Shown here: piece by piece, positions 11,538 to 21,706 of the stretch
How the letters are laid out: the number at the start of each line of letters is the position of its first letter
Numbering within the stretch: the first letter of the stretch is position 1
Assembly: GCA_020747015.1 (NCBI GenBank)
Contig: JAGTJM010000007.1
Coordinates: 806,001-870,000, forward strand
Length of the DNA: 64,000 nucleotides
Source: Pyrenochaeta sp. MPI-SDFR-AT-0127
Lineage: Eukaryota > Ascomycota > Dothideomycetes > Pleosporales > Cucurbitariaceae
Direction: 5' to 3'
Translations under genes and position numbers: made by a program
The notes under the pieces: model-generated
The model's database searches: none
What the model saw: only the letters and a program-made list of their open reading frames with translations
What the model was told of the DNA's origin: nothing

Positions 11538-11937
11538 ATTCCTATAGCAACGCCGCCCATGAACCTATCGAGCAAGCCCAGAAACTTTGAAAGACGCTCG
11601 GCATAAGGTCTGAAGGATGGGTTGTCCTTGTGCGCCGCAACATAGGCCTGCATATCAGATAATACGGCCCGCTCGGTGATGGTCTTCGAAGCTTGCTCGA
11701 ACGCTGCCTTTCAGCTTCAGGGATTTTCTGCAAATGTATTGCAAGCGCCTTCTCAAGCACTAGACACCGCAGTGTTGCTGCGGCTGATGTGCCTCCATTC
11801 GATGCAGTCAGGAATAACGTGGAGGGAGAAAGAGCAGATGATGTTGGTTGCGCAAGCGGTGAAGGCCAGGGAGCGAAGCTGAACCGGTAGCATTTGACGT
11901 GAAGAACAAGCGGTCTCGCTTTCGCATCATGTGGCAT
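11535..11937 (-). pseudogene. Remnant of a fungal STAND-type NLR N-terminal region
   Basis: On the minus strand a frame from about 11710 to 11540 reads AFEQASKTITERAVLSD, then RPYAERLSKFLGLLDRFM and GGVAIGIQ. I recognise this helical segment from the region before the NACHT domain of many fungal STAND proteins (from memory of the family, not a search). Upstream sequence to about 11937 is open only in other frames, and downstream the homology stops at the end of the DUF2235 gene. No nucleotide-binding domain remains. Confidence 0.45.
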
Positions 11938-12240
11938 AATCGAGGGTCAGCAAACCGTGCCTGATATTTAACATTTCGTGTGCAAGAACGTTAAAGTATG
12001 TTATACTTGCGAGAGGCTGCGAGATGTTTGCGAAGTTGCGGGCAGCTGGAGGTTCAGCTGCCTGCTGCATTACCCCGCCAGGACAGCGCCCGATCTGCAT
12101 GGCTGCCTTGCGAGCATAAACGCAGTCAACCTGCTGTGACCAGAGACGAACGCAGCTTGTGGAAGCGCGGTTGTACCATAAGTAAGGCGGAATAGAACTG
12201 CTTTGTCTGATTCGTCCGGAGGTAGAATTGCTAAGCTATC
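11938..12240. other. No gene recognised
   Basis: Short frames only, between the STAND remnant and the right arm of unit A. Confidence 0.4.
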
Positions 12241-12346
12241 TCACTCTGCTTACGCAGTAGTTCTAACCGTAACAAACGTACGCGTAGTAATGGAAATTGC
12301 CACAATTTACAGGGAGGGCGGCCGACCCGCACTGGCCACAGGGTTG
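12241..12346 (-). repeat. Right terminal inverted repeat of unit A
   Basis: The reverse complement begins CAACCCTGTGGCC and matches the left arm at 5129-5232. The tip faces outward (towards 12346). Confidence 0.75.
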
Positions 12347-12491
12347 CCGTGAACGTCGAAAAACTTTCGGATTGTTGAAGAGGAGGATATTCATCTCGGA
12401 CATTCTTTTACTCGAACCGAGGACGCTCGCTTAGCTAGTTCCCGCTGCAAGGCGGTCCGTGCGGATCACCGAACATCGTGCCGGAGCCCCG

Positions 12492-13914
12492 CACGCGGGT
12501 GCCAAAAAAGGCCGCACCGCGCGTCCGTGCCCCACCAAAATTGAAACTCGAGTGCTCTGTCAACCAACTTTGCAGCCACACCACCAACGCTCTACATATT
12601 ATTTTTTCTCCTCCACTTTATGGCAGACTGGGATAACTCTGAATCTCATGATACGCCCAAAAAAAGCCGGGTTCGGGGGGCGATTGAGTACATGGAGGCC
12701 CGTGGTATCCCACACTCAAAAGCAGACGTGTTCAGATTCAATGGTCTCTAAACGACAAGGTTGGGCTATGATCTCACCAAGCAGCGTTGACAGAAGACAC
12801 CACAGAAGCGAGGCAGGTGAGCGCCGTGGTAGGCCCTCACTTATCTCAAATGAGCAGCTCAAGGAGATGGACAGGATTATAAAGGAGGTAGGATTTGAAG
12901 CACGAAAGCTAACATGGCTGGAGCTAGCCTTTGAGGCTGGTGTTGAGGGAGTCTCAGCACGTACAATCTCTCGTGCGATGGGCAATACTATGAGCTACTC
13001 TAAGTGTATTGCATGCCAGAAGAGATGGGTCAATGATAGCACAGCCTGTGCTAGAAAATCCTGGGCCTCTGCAATGCTACAACGCTACCCTGATGCTGAA
13101 GACTGGCATCGTGTCAGGTTCTCTGACGAGGTACACTGGGCTATTGGCCCTCAAGGCAGCATTTATATCACGCGTCAGCCAGGAGAACGCTACTGCAGTA
13201 ATTGTATCCAGCAGCGAGATGAGAGAGATGACCATGAGCACAACCTCAAGAGAGTGCATGCTTGGGCAGCTATTGGCTATAACTTCAAGTCAGCTCTCAC
13301 CTTCTACGAGATCCTAAGCAACACCAATGGCAAGATGACGCAACGCGCCTATATTGATCAGATACTTGAGCCTGTGGTTAAGCCCTGGCTTGAACGAGGA
13401 GACAACTTTGTACTTGAGGAGGATGGTGACTCAGGCCATGGCCCCAGCAAAAACAACATAGCAAGGCAGTGGAAAGATCTCCATAGGCTCAAGAGTTACT
13501 TCAACTGTCACCCTAGCCCCGACCTAGCTCCTATAAAAAAATTGCTGGCAACCACCCAAGCAGTACGTCAAGAAGTATCCACATTGGGATGAGGGAGATA
13601 CACGAGAGCCTGCTCCTGAAGGATGGGACAAGATAGGACAAGGCTTCATCAATGAGCGTGTCAATTCTATGCCAAATAGGCTGAGAGATTGCATTGCAAT
13701 GGATGGTCAAATGACTGGTTGGTGACCTCGCGCGAGAGCGCTGTTTTGATAGCTGCACACCAAAAAAACAACCTGTACAGCCAAATCTATAACCTCACCT
13801 TGGGAGCATCCTATCTTGTTGAAAAAGTGCGCAATTGTCCTCCTCTCCATAGTAATTGGTTGTGTTGGGGGACGCCAAGGCATTTGCGGTGCGGCCTTTT
13901 TTGGCACCCGCGTG
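12492..13914 (+). mobile_element. Tc1-like element with 29-bp terminal inverted repeats
   Basis: Perfect 29-bp inverted repeats, CACGCGGGTGCC followed by an A6 run and GGCCGCACCGC, lie at 12492-12520 and 13886-13914. They enclose 1.4 kb with one broken DDE transposase frame. Further out, a CGTGCC motif occurs at both sides, so the true ends may lie a few bases beyond. No clear TA duplication remains. Confidence 0.8.
12620..13725 (+). pseudogene. Tc1-like transposase, frameshifted
   Basis: The protein would start at the ATG at 12620 (MADWDNSESHDTPKK). A first frame break occurs near 12750, where the frame stops at TAA while the homologous protein continues in another frame as SKRQGWAMISP. The catalytic Asp residues are visible in RFSDEVHWA and VLEEDGDSGHG. 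At SPDLAPI the expected Glu is replaced by Lys within a run of seven A residues, and a second frameshift there sends the C-terminal part (PPKQYVKKYPHWDEG, ending RDCIAMDGQMTGW at 13722) into another frame. With two frameshifts and the third catalytic residue missing, this copy cannot encode an active enzyme. Confidence 0.85.
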
Positions 13915-14716
13915 GCACGGTATCGCGAGACAAGTTGCATTTCGGAATCTCGGCACCGCCTATTAGTAAGCTCGCAAGGCTGCCGTTGATTTAATATGAT
14001 CGAGTGGTAATTGCTGCTCAAGAAGAGCAGCGTCCGATATGAACCGATGCTGTGTTGGTCAAACTATCGATCATCTCGTCAACGTCATCGATCCACTCGT
14101 CAACGATACCCCCTGTCTATCAACGAGTTCAAGGAGCACTTAAGCGCTCGGAGAGCTGTTGAGAGAACGTGATAAAGGATCATCAAATCGCTAGGCTCAT
14201 GAGATGACTCCAACGTGGGAACGAGCATGCCGCTACCATGATCTTGACTTAAGGCGTAAGCCCGACACTTAATATAATAAGGTAAGCTTCATGCATACTC
14301 GTGGTCGCCTTAGGCGTGCTATATGCAGTTGCTTTTCAGCTCGAAGGATCAGGTCTTTCCTTTATGGGCTAAGTCTCCCCGAAATCTGCCCCTGCGAATG
14401 AGGTCATCTTGGCAGTCAAGCTCAAAGAGGAGGACGAGCAGTCTTAAAGAGAGAATCAAATATGAAATACGATAGAATGCCTTATTTCTATGACTCGTAC
14501 TCTATACCTTCACTTAGGCTGATTTCTATTTCAAGCCTTATGAAGGGAGGAATGTAAGCACTATACCTATTGTACTCACGAATTATGCCTCTGCATACAG
14601 TCATTAAATTGTTAACGCTTACAGTGTATAAATTCAGTCTGTTCTCTCGCGTGTTGACATGCAACCAAAGCATTGTGCTACCATTATTACATACAACACT
14701 ATTTGAAGCCTACAAC
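13915..14716. other. No gene recognised
   Basis: Short frames only; AT content rises towards the putative secreted-protein gene at 14717. Confidence 0.4.
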
Positions 14717-15271
14717 ATGAGGTACTTTAACAATCTGCTCTTGTTTGCTGCTGTTGGGGCAGCGGCCGCCATTGCCAGCGCGGAGGTAGGACTGGCGGAC
14801 AACGGATGTGTAGAGAGCGTTCCGGGGGGTGGCAATGCTACTGATGTAAGTATCGTTATGTGGGTACTACGGCCACGTCATTGATATCTTTGAATAGTAT
14901 CATATATGTCGGGTGCATCCAAACGGCCATACACTACCGGAGCCTAGAGATGAAGATGCGACAGTACCTACTAAGCCCGCTCACGCCATAATTAGAACAT
15001 TAACCTTAGCTATCGTGCTCCTCAAACAACAATTTCACCTACCAAGCCCGCGTTTGCCATGATCGGCTGAATACTGCCCAAAATAGTGGGTGTTTTTCCT
15101 CGCTAGCTTTTGTGCAGCAGGGTAGATGGACAAGCATTACGGAGACATGTGGCAACGCTTCGCCTACTGCAGTCACTTGGCCTGTCCCTATTGCCAAACG
15201 GACGATTATCGGAAAACTGCACGAAAGCTCAGTTCAGCACCCACCTTACGGAAGACCATGGAAAGGTAATA
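14717..15271 (+). CDS. Putative small secreted protein (incomplete model)
   Basis: The ATG at 14717 starts a classic signal peptide (MRYFNNLLLFAAVGAAAAIA, cleavage likely after ASA) followed by DNGCVESVPGGGNATD. A consensus GTAAGT donor follows at 14846, and a 52-bp intron ending at 14897 is possible. Further downstream a frame from about 15114 to 15271 (GRWTSITETCGNAS, then WPVPIAKRTIIGK) ends before another GTAATA donor and may be a later exon, but the middle of the gene is not resolved. Signal peptide, Cys residues and small size fit an apoplastic effector-like protein, but no family is recognised. The entry is firm only for exon 1. Confidence 0.35.
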
Positions 15272-15584
15272 GACATATCGGGATTCCCTCGGTTCGGTCC
15301 GAAGATCGAAGGTGGTCCCTTGTAGCGATGTATATGTAGACCTTATAGGCAATATTGTCAGTAGCCCGGTATTTTTATGAGTACGTAATTCTATGCGTCC
15401 AGCATACTGTTGCCTACGCAAATTATTTAGTTATTGATTGCATTCATTGAACTTAGGGGATGTGTACGTCCCTACTTGACTAGAAATATAAATCAGCGCT
15501 ACTTACTTGCCCGCGATATAGGGGGCCTTCAGGGATACCCGCTTGTGACAGTGCGCAATGGGGAGGCGCAGTTCAGAAGTGTAA

Positions 15585-15992
15585 GCAACTGAGAATCTCG
15601 TGAAACTGCTCAGAGGCCTCTCGCCGTCGACGGCACGACAGCTGTACACGTCAACAGTTGCCCCGGTGGTAGACTACGCCTCCAACGTCTGGATGCATGC
15701 CTTTAATTATAAACTCGTAGGACCCATCAACAGAGTCCAAAAAATAGGGGCGCAAGCTATCGTGGGAACGTTCACGACGGTGGCTACGCGTGTAGCGGAG
15801 GCAGAGGCCCACATCGCCAGCGCACGTGATAGGTTCTGGAAACGGGCAATCAAGATGTGGGCGGATATCCACACGCTGCCCGAAACCAACCCACTTCGAA
15901 GGAACACATCCAGAATGCGAAAGTTTAGGAGACAACATCGCTCGCCGCTCTATCATCACCAAAGACCAGCAACACTTCAAGTGGGAACAACG
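15585..15992 (+). mobile_element. 3' fragment of a LINE (RT thumb/RNase H linker)
   Basis: The frame contains LRGLSPSTARQLYTSTVAPV followed by DYASNVW, the region after the reverse transcriptase of Tad1-type LINEs. It is truncated on both sides: the catalytic RT core is absent, and no RNase H motif follows. A CAGT-rich tract starts just downstream. Confidence 0.7.
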
Positions 15993-16025
15993 TAAAGGTC
16001 GACCCATCGAACAGCAGGAGCAGTT

Positions 16026-16213
16026 ATCTCAGTTCGACGTCAGTTAATTCAGTTCAGTCAAATCAGTCAGTCCCCAGCTCGCCGCGACGTCAGTTCAGTC
16101 AGTCAGTTTCAATTCATTCTGAAAGACTTGGCAGCCAGTTCAGTTCAGTTCAGTTCGGAACGCTCCAAGACCTCAGTCAGTCAGTCCAGAGGCCTATTAC
16201 CTGACTGAACTGA
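16026..16213. repeat. CAGT/CAGTT-rich simple repeat tract
   Basis: Irregular runs of CAGTTCAGTCAGTCAG-type units recur in two blocks separated by less repetitive DNA. It may be the simple-repeat tail of the LINE fragment just upstream. It slightly overlaps the end of the FAS1 gene, where it supplies the stop region. Confidence 0.7.
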
Positions 16214-17611
16214 CTGATAGCAAGTCTGCTTGTAAATGCCTCGGGTCCGAGTCTCCTGCGGGCAGTTCCACAGCCTCATGCTTCCTCTCAGGTAGTTCTA
16301 CAGCTTGTTCCCGCTGATGCAGTTCGTAGAAAGCACTACTACTCAGCTCAACCAACCTTCTACTTCCATCTTGCTCTCCTGATTCTAATGTCCCCATAGT
16401 TCGTTTTCGTAAACATCGAAACGCGATGTAAGCGGTGACGATGAGGAATATGCCAGCTGCCGAAGCAGAAAGACCAACGATAACTTTCGCAGCTGTCGAC
16501 AATCTTTTCGGCTTTGAAACCGCGGATGTGGATGTGGATGTGGGTGTAGGGGCTGTGCTGCTTGCTGTTTGATTTGTCTTTTTTGATGGGGTCGTGATGT
16601 TGTATGGATTCAACGCACTAGGAAGGTTATTATTTCGATAATTTATAGTGTGGGGTGGATACCAAAACGTACTCATCAATGATATGAAAGACACCATTAG
16701 TTATCAGGACATCCCTCTCGAGGACCTTGGCATTGTTGATATAAACCTTCCCTTCGAGCACGGTAACCACTACCGGAACACCCGCATCTGTCATCACCAA
16801 TGCCCCATCGACGAAGTCTGTCGAGAACACAAGCTTAGAGCAGTGCGTATACTGCCCCATGTAACCCCGCAGAGTCGCGTTCGCGAATGTTGGACTGCTC
16901 AGTATATTTGCAAGTGCTTTTGCGGAATTTGGAAGGAACAATGTCTTGTCAGGCTTAGTGAGGAGACTGTCGATGAGAGGCCGGTCGGTGACGCTCAAGA
17001 AGTTGCCCTGGCTGGCGATTTCGATGAAATAGCTTAAATTCATGAGAGCTGCGGTCGTGATGCCCCAGTTGGGATTTGGAGCACGGCATCGATTATGTGT
17101 ACTATGCCGCTTGTGGCTACGACGTCCTGATTGATATCAGTCACTACGTTTCTAGAAATGTTCTTATGGGTCACCTCACGCCAGTAACGACAGTACTGGT
17201 TGTTTTCAACGCAGACTCGAACAGGACGTGCTCATTCCTAAATGCTCCCACTCTTTGGCCATTCGTCACATTGGAAAAGGAAGCATTCGTTAAAAAAGAA
17301 GAGATAAATTGCGGTGTCTCATTTATGGAAACCGTAGTATGTACCCCACGGAGTAGGTGATACATAAACGTTGCCTCCATATAATCTGCTGTGCGGTTCG
17401 TCGCAAGCCATTTGGTGAACGCATCGTTAGTTGGCGCAAGAAACGTGAAGTTATCCGCCGTGGAGAACTGTTCCTCAAGGCTAGGAAATGAACTGATGTA
17501 GTTGGATAGGCTGCTCAGTTCTGGACGTGTGGAGAGGATTTCAGGTATTCTTTGCGCTAGTGCGGAGGTTGACAATAAAAGCCAAAACATGGGCGGAGTT
17601 CTGAAGATCAT
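16197..17611 (-). CDS. FAS1-domain (fasciclin) membrane protein, possibly frameshifted
   Basis: The ATG at 17611 starts a signal peptide (MIFRTPPMFWLLLSTSALA). A first FAS1 domain follows (FTFLAPTNDAFTKW, VVTG then SGIVHIIDAVL across a 53-bp intron, 17127-17179), then a second (TLFLPNSAKALANIL, ITNGVFHIID). A further 55-bp intron (16618-16672, donor GTACGT) leads to a Ser/Thr-rich stalk, one transmembrane helix (VIVGLSASAAGIFLIVTAYI) and a cytoplasmic tail with two AVELP motifs. FAS1 proteins usually act in adhesion at the cell surface. Between the two FAS1 domains, near 17043, the frames do not connect: exon 2 reaches a TGA one base out of register. This is either a real frameshift, a sequence error, or an intron I cannot place. 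Confidence 0.65.
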
Positions 17612-18074
17612 GTTGGAAGAATTGCGACGGACAGAAGACACGTATTGTGGGGCATGATGTGGCAGACACAGCATACGCGGTGATCCCTGAAGGCATGTTC
17701 CGCCTGGTGCCTCCAGCTGAAAAGTCACCAAGCCCCCTTTCGTGGAGAGACTCACCCAATGACTGACTGAATACATCCAAAACAACCAACGAAAACATGT
17801 CCAATTGAAGCACATCGGAAAAGATTGCCCCACCAATACGCTTCGGTTTCGCTCAGCGTCAAGCACCTTAGGGGTTTGATATTGCCCCTCGATCTTCGTG
17901 ACAATCTCCACTTTCAGCCTACGGCAGCTTAGCGCATTACTTCCAAATTGCTAATCGAGATCTACGCAAAGCTTCAACCAGCGGCTCTTAGCAATAACAA
18001 GGAGAACTGGTGGAGGTGTTGAAAGCTTAAATTCACCCAGTTTAGCAAGAACCTCCTCTGGATTGAATGGAAGA
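17612..18074. other. Upstream region of the FAS1 gene; no gene recognised
   Basis: The minus-strand frame stays open upstream of the FAS1 start to 17911, but this part has no recognisable domain and precedes the signal peptide, so I treat it as 5' leader or promoter. Confidence 0.4.
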
Positions 18075-18563
18075 ATTCCTGTAGCTCTAATCTCCTATCT
18101 TCTTCAGTCAATTCAGTATCAAACACTCCCAGAACAGTACGACAAGTGGAGGAGCAACAGACAGCAGTCAAACTACGACAGCATCAGCTTAACCGGCCAT
18201 CTACCTCACCTACAATTGAAAGGATGGTTAAATTAGTCAAAACAGCCAAGACCGCTTTACAGAGTTTCCATCTTAAGTGAGCAAATCAAAGGATTGCAAG
18301 CCAACAACGCTAAGCAGGTCAAAAAGCGTAATATCAAGGTCAAATATATCACCCAAGGAGAGAGTCTTACAGTTAGTGAGGGTATTGAGCTATCACAACG
18401 TCTTCAGGACACTATGCAAACCGCTGCAAGCGGAAGTGGTGATGCGACACCAAAGGCTTCAATCTCAGTTATTCGCCACTGCAGCTCTTGTGGATCACCA
18501 GAACACAATAGAAGAACTTGTCCTGCACTTAAAGAAGCCCCAGACAATGTAGTTATCATTTAA
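18075..18563 (+). pseudogene. C-terminal remnant of a pogo/Fot1-type transposase
   Basis: The end reads IRHCSSCGSPEHNRRTCP, a CCHC-like zinc knuckle typical of the C-terminus of fungal DDE_1 (pogo/Fot1) transposases, preceded by a basic stretch and YITQGESLTVSEGIELSQ, also typical there. The upstream part (RPSTSPTIERMVKLVKTAK) is interrupted by a TGA near 18277. No DDE core remains. Confidence 0.5.
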
Positions 18564-18804
18564 AATTAGCTCGTGGTAGCATAATTCAAAGAATTCAATG
18601 TGGTGTTCGCAACGCCAAGAAATGTGCTAACGATTCGGTGATTTTCACGATTCGGTGATTAACTACGTTATGTACGGTGCAAAGCTGCGCCACCTGGTCT
18701 GAGTTGGGCGCTTTGGTGTCAGCTGAAGACAACCCCTCAGCTTCCTTCTCCAGCGCCATTGATTCAGTCACAATAAACCAGGAACTTTCATTCGAATCAC
18801 GAGA

Positions 18805-20589
18805 ATGACCGAGCCAACTCTAGCATACTATACTCCCCTCGACCCAATCAAACGTGAAATCCGATTGATCACGCTGAAATCGCTTGCGCACATTCGCAGC
18901 CAGCAGCTTCCAGACGAGACGATTTGCTGCGAATTCATCCGAACTAGCCTCTTCGACCCAATAAACTACACTGCGCTTTCTTATGCTTGGGAGGATTTAA
19001 GCAACAAGCAGAATGTGAACATCGAAGGTCACGTCCAAGGCGTCAGCTCGAACTTGGCTGCTGCCTTGCGAACGCTTCGCGATGAGCACTCTGACACCAT
19101 GCTTTGGGCTGATCAGTTATGTATACACCAGTTGAATGATGCGGAGAAGAGTCATCAAGTCGGAATGATGAAAGATATTTATGAGAGAGCCATGTCTGTC
19201 ACCGTATGGCTCGGTCCTACTGCGGATGACAGTGACATGATAGTTGCAACCTTGAAAGAGGTCTCGAAATACTCAGAGGAGACACTGGAAGATAGTGCAT
19301 CTATTCTGTCGGACATAGTGCAAGGCCTGAAACAACAAGTTGGTACGGCATGCAGCGACCAGCAACCATACAACACAGACACAATCCTGGCGCGGCTTCA
19401 GACTGCATTTGAATGCTTCTGCCGCAGGTCATATTGGAAAAGACTCTGGGTAATTCAAGAATTTGCCATTGCTCAAGTCTTGAATCTTGTCTGTGGCAGC
19501 GCAAACATTACGTTCCATGACTTTTGCACAGCGTGGTGGTTGTTATCGCGTCTCAGAGATCACGCAAAACGCTATCCTAACAGCCCTCGTGATAGTATGG
19601 ATATTCTTGCTATCGCGAAGCAGTGCTGGAGTGTGGCCGATTCATTTGCGTCTGGAATTATTACTCGGAGGCAAAAAACCCGTTTACAGTTGTCCAAAGG
19701 TGAAAAAACCGAAGGTCTTTTCAGCACCATGTCAGCCAATTTGATATTAGAGACAGACTACAACCAGCCACTAACCTCGGACCCTCGTGATCGGGTATTC
19801 TCTCTTCTGGGTTTGGCTGGCGACCGCGATAAGTTCGGTCACTTTCCTGACTATTCTAAGACAGTGGAGGAAGTATATGAACAGCTAGCTCTGGACTTCC
19901 TGCGACAAGGGCATATAGACAACTTTGCTCATTGTCAGTCTCCTCGACTGCTGTCTAAACTACCTACTTGGGTTCCAGATTGGTCTATGCCAATACAATC
20001 TCCTGTTATTGGCCATCCACTATTGAGCTGGTTCACGGCAGGGGGAAACCAGCTCCCAAGCCAGTGTGTGGTAGCATTTGAATCGGGTAGAATTACCCTC
20101 AGGGGGTATTATGTCGAGAGAATCCAGTCATTAGGCAGTTACTGGGACCCGAATTGGCTGGAGGTGGTAAATTTTCATGATCTCGCATTGTACCTGAGCT
20201 CGATCGAGGAATTTTGCAGAAAGTCTCCCCGTATTCGACCAGAGGACATCGAAATCGACTGTGCACGCATCGCTATGGGTGACCGGGTAAATTTCCGCAT
20301 CAAATCCGAATCGACTGACGACTTTCTCCGTCAAAGCTATCGAATTGTAGCTAAATGGGCTGCCCAAGGTATCGAGTCATCTAACAGCAACAGCAGCGAC
20401 GTAGAACAGCAATCTCTGCCTGCCGACAGGGCCGCGAGAGCGTACATTGGAGTGCTCCTCAGGCTACACTCTCGACGTACTTTTATCTCTCATACGGGTT
20501 ATATAGGCCTGGCCCCAACTGGAGCTCTAGAAAATGATGTTATTTGTATTTTTCCTGGGGGGAGAGGGTATACATACTTCGTCCTGTAG
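18805..20589 (+). CDS. HET-domain protein, 3' end frameshifted
   Basis: HET domains act in fungal non-self recognition and can trigger cell death. This single-exon frame of 594 residues has the core motifs YTALSYAWED, LWADQLCIHQ, and MKDIYERAMSVTVWLGP at about residues 75-155, and the RSYWKRLWVIQEF block. The canonical C-terminal segment is present but out of frame: after IFPGG the homologous end (LRPVEDGVYSLVGEAYVHGL, stop at 20693) continues in another frame. The shift maps to a run of six G residues near 20560 and loses about 35 residues. It could be a true mutation, or a base-calling error in the homopolymer. The gene has its own upstream region and no mobile flanks were recognised. Confidence 0.85.
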   Translation: MTEPTLAYYTPLDPIKREIRLITLKSLAHIRSQQLPDETICCEFIRTSLFDPINYTALSYAWEDLSNKQNVNIEGHVQGVSSNLAAALRTLRDEHSDTMLWADQLCIHQLNDAEKSHQVGMMKDIYERAMSVTVWLGPTADDSDMIVATLKEVSKYSEETLEDSASILSDIVQGLKQQVGTACSDQQPYNTDTILARLQTAFECFCRRSYWKRLWVIQEFAIAQVLNLVCGSANITFHDFCTAWWLLSRLRDHAKRYPNSPRDSMDILAIAKQCWSVADSFASGIITRRQKTRLQLSKGEKTEGLFSTMSANLILETDYNQPLTSDPRDRVFSLLGLAGDRDKFGHFPDYSKTVEEVYEQLALDFLRQGHIDNFAHCQSPRLLSKLPTWVPDWSMPIQSPVIGHPLLSWFTAGGNQLPSQCVVAFESGRITLRGYYVERIQSLGSYWDPNWLEVVNFHDLALYLSSIEEFCRKSPRIRPEDIEIDCARIAMGDRVNFRIKSESTDDFLRQSYRIVAKWAAQGIESSNSNSSDVEQQSLPADRAARAYIGVLLRLHSRRTFISHTGYIGLAPTGALENDVICIFPGGRGYTYFVL

Positions 20590-20693
20590 AGGACGGTGTA
20601 TATTCACTTGTCGGAGAAGCTTATGTGCATGGCCTTATGCATGGGGAATTATTACAAACTAAACCAGAGATTAGGCCTTTCGTACTAGTATGA

Positions 20694-20927
20694 CCAGCAG
20701 GTTTTTTGTAGATATTACAATCTAAGATTAAAAGAAGTACCAGATCTGCCTTAATAAAGGCGTAGTCGCCTTCAGAAGATTCTATTTTGCAAGGCTAACG
20801 GTCGCCTCACTTTCGACATTCGGACGCAACCATTCATCCGACTCAAGAGGACTCAAATCATAATACTTTGGCATTCGAAGCGTAAATTTTTCCAGCCACC
20901 CGGCCTGAACGTCTTCTATAGCCGACA
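20694..20927. other. No gene recognised
   Basis: Short intergenic stretch between the HET gene and the CCCH frame. Confidence 0.4.
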
Positions 20928-21134
20928 ATGAAGCCGATACCGTGCAAGTTCTTTGCCAAAAGATGTTGCAGCAAAGGGGACTCTTGTACTTTCAGCCACG
21001 ATGGACTTCCAAACTCTCGAAATACTTTCGAAAATACTGGCTTAGCACTGCATACCATGCAGAGGCTCAACATTGACTCAGCAGCAACGGCCTACGACTC
21101 CAGTAGCACAATGCAGGCAGGTACAAATGCCTAG
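20928..21134 (+). CDS. CCCH zinc-finger N-terminal fragment
   Basis: The frame begins MKPIPCKFFAKRCCSKGDSC and continues TFSHD, a CCCH finger with spacing C-x7-C-x5-C-x3-H, the type found in RNA-binding and RBR-type proteins. A possible donor GTACAA occurs near 21120, and a downstream frame (LSDIPGDATIKDVQNTIFIY, near 21220-21290) could be a second exon. The region is then interrupted by an antisense LINE RNase H fragment, so the gene is probably truncated. Confidence 0.5.
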   Translation: MKPIPCKFFAKRCCSKGDSCTFSHDGLPNSRNTFENTGLALHTMQRLNIDSAATAYDSSSTMQAGTNA

Positions 21135-21325
21135 GTCGCTCCGTCAAATCCTCCACTCCCAAGTGTAGCGAGTCTTCGAAGAGAAGTGGTTCTTACAATC
21201 GAGTACCTTGGACTATTATGTTAAGCGACATACCTGGAGATGCGACCATCAAAGATGTCCAAAATACCATCTTCATCTACGATATGCCACGACATATAGA
21301 GATGGGAAATGTTAGCTATCAAGCC

Positions 21326-21706
21326 TCAGACGGCCAGTTGGCCGCCTCGCTGATCGCTAATAGCTCCGTGAGATGTGCGTCCGACCGATCCGAGCTGGCC
21401 ACCGTCCTCGAGATAGATGCCCCGGACGGTGTTGCATATATGCCAACCAGCTCGTCCGTTCCGCACTGATGCGTCTACGAAGATGTCCACCTGTCCTGGC
21501 CTGTAGTCGTCGATGATGTCTCGCGCCTGTTCCTCGCCCTCGCAGAGTACAACCTCAGGCCTGGCTACCCAGGGCGGGCACGCATATGGCTTGACCTCCA
21601 TCACATCGTCCATCCGAACCTCCTCGCACATCTCTGCCGTCCGCATCAGCGGCGACCGGTGCTTCGTGCAGGCAAGCTCATCCTCCCAAAAAAAACTCAA
21701 AATCAA
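21326..21706 (-). mobile_element. LINE fragment (RNase H region)
   Basis: The minus strand reads YACPPWVARPEVVL, then VDIFVDASVRNGRAGWHI, the entry strand of a Tad1-type RNase H domain with its first Asp. The frame soon degenerates and stops. No RT is attached. Confidence 0.6.

Larger units (their letters stand above)
5129..12346. mobile_element. Inverted-repeat unit A with DUF2235/lipase cargo (hAT-like, non-autonomous)
   Basis: About 7.2 kb lies between arms at 5129-5232 and 12241-12346, with the common tip outermost on both sides. The interior holds two divergent DUF2235 genes and a STAND-protein fragment, and no transposase. The tip sequence is the same as that of unit C, which contains a hAT transposase pseudogene, so mobilisation in trans by hAT enzymes is an inference. 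Flanking octamers (CTCTTGGA on the left, CCGTGAAC on the right) do not match, so no target-site duplication supports the borders. An alternative is that two solo copies of one terminal repeat happen to face each other. Confidence 0.5.

Noticed and set aside
11676..12195. Short plus-strand frames
   Set aside because: Antisense to the STAND remnant or without any recognisable feature.
12459..12619. N-terminal extension of the second transposase
   Set aside because: The frame starts at GTG within the terminal repeat; the transposase start MADWDN lies in another frame at 12620.
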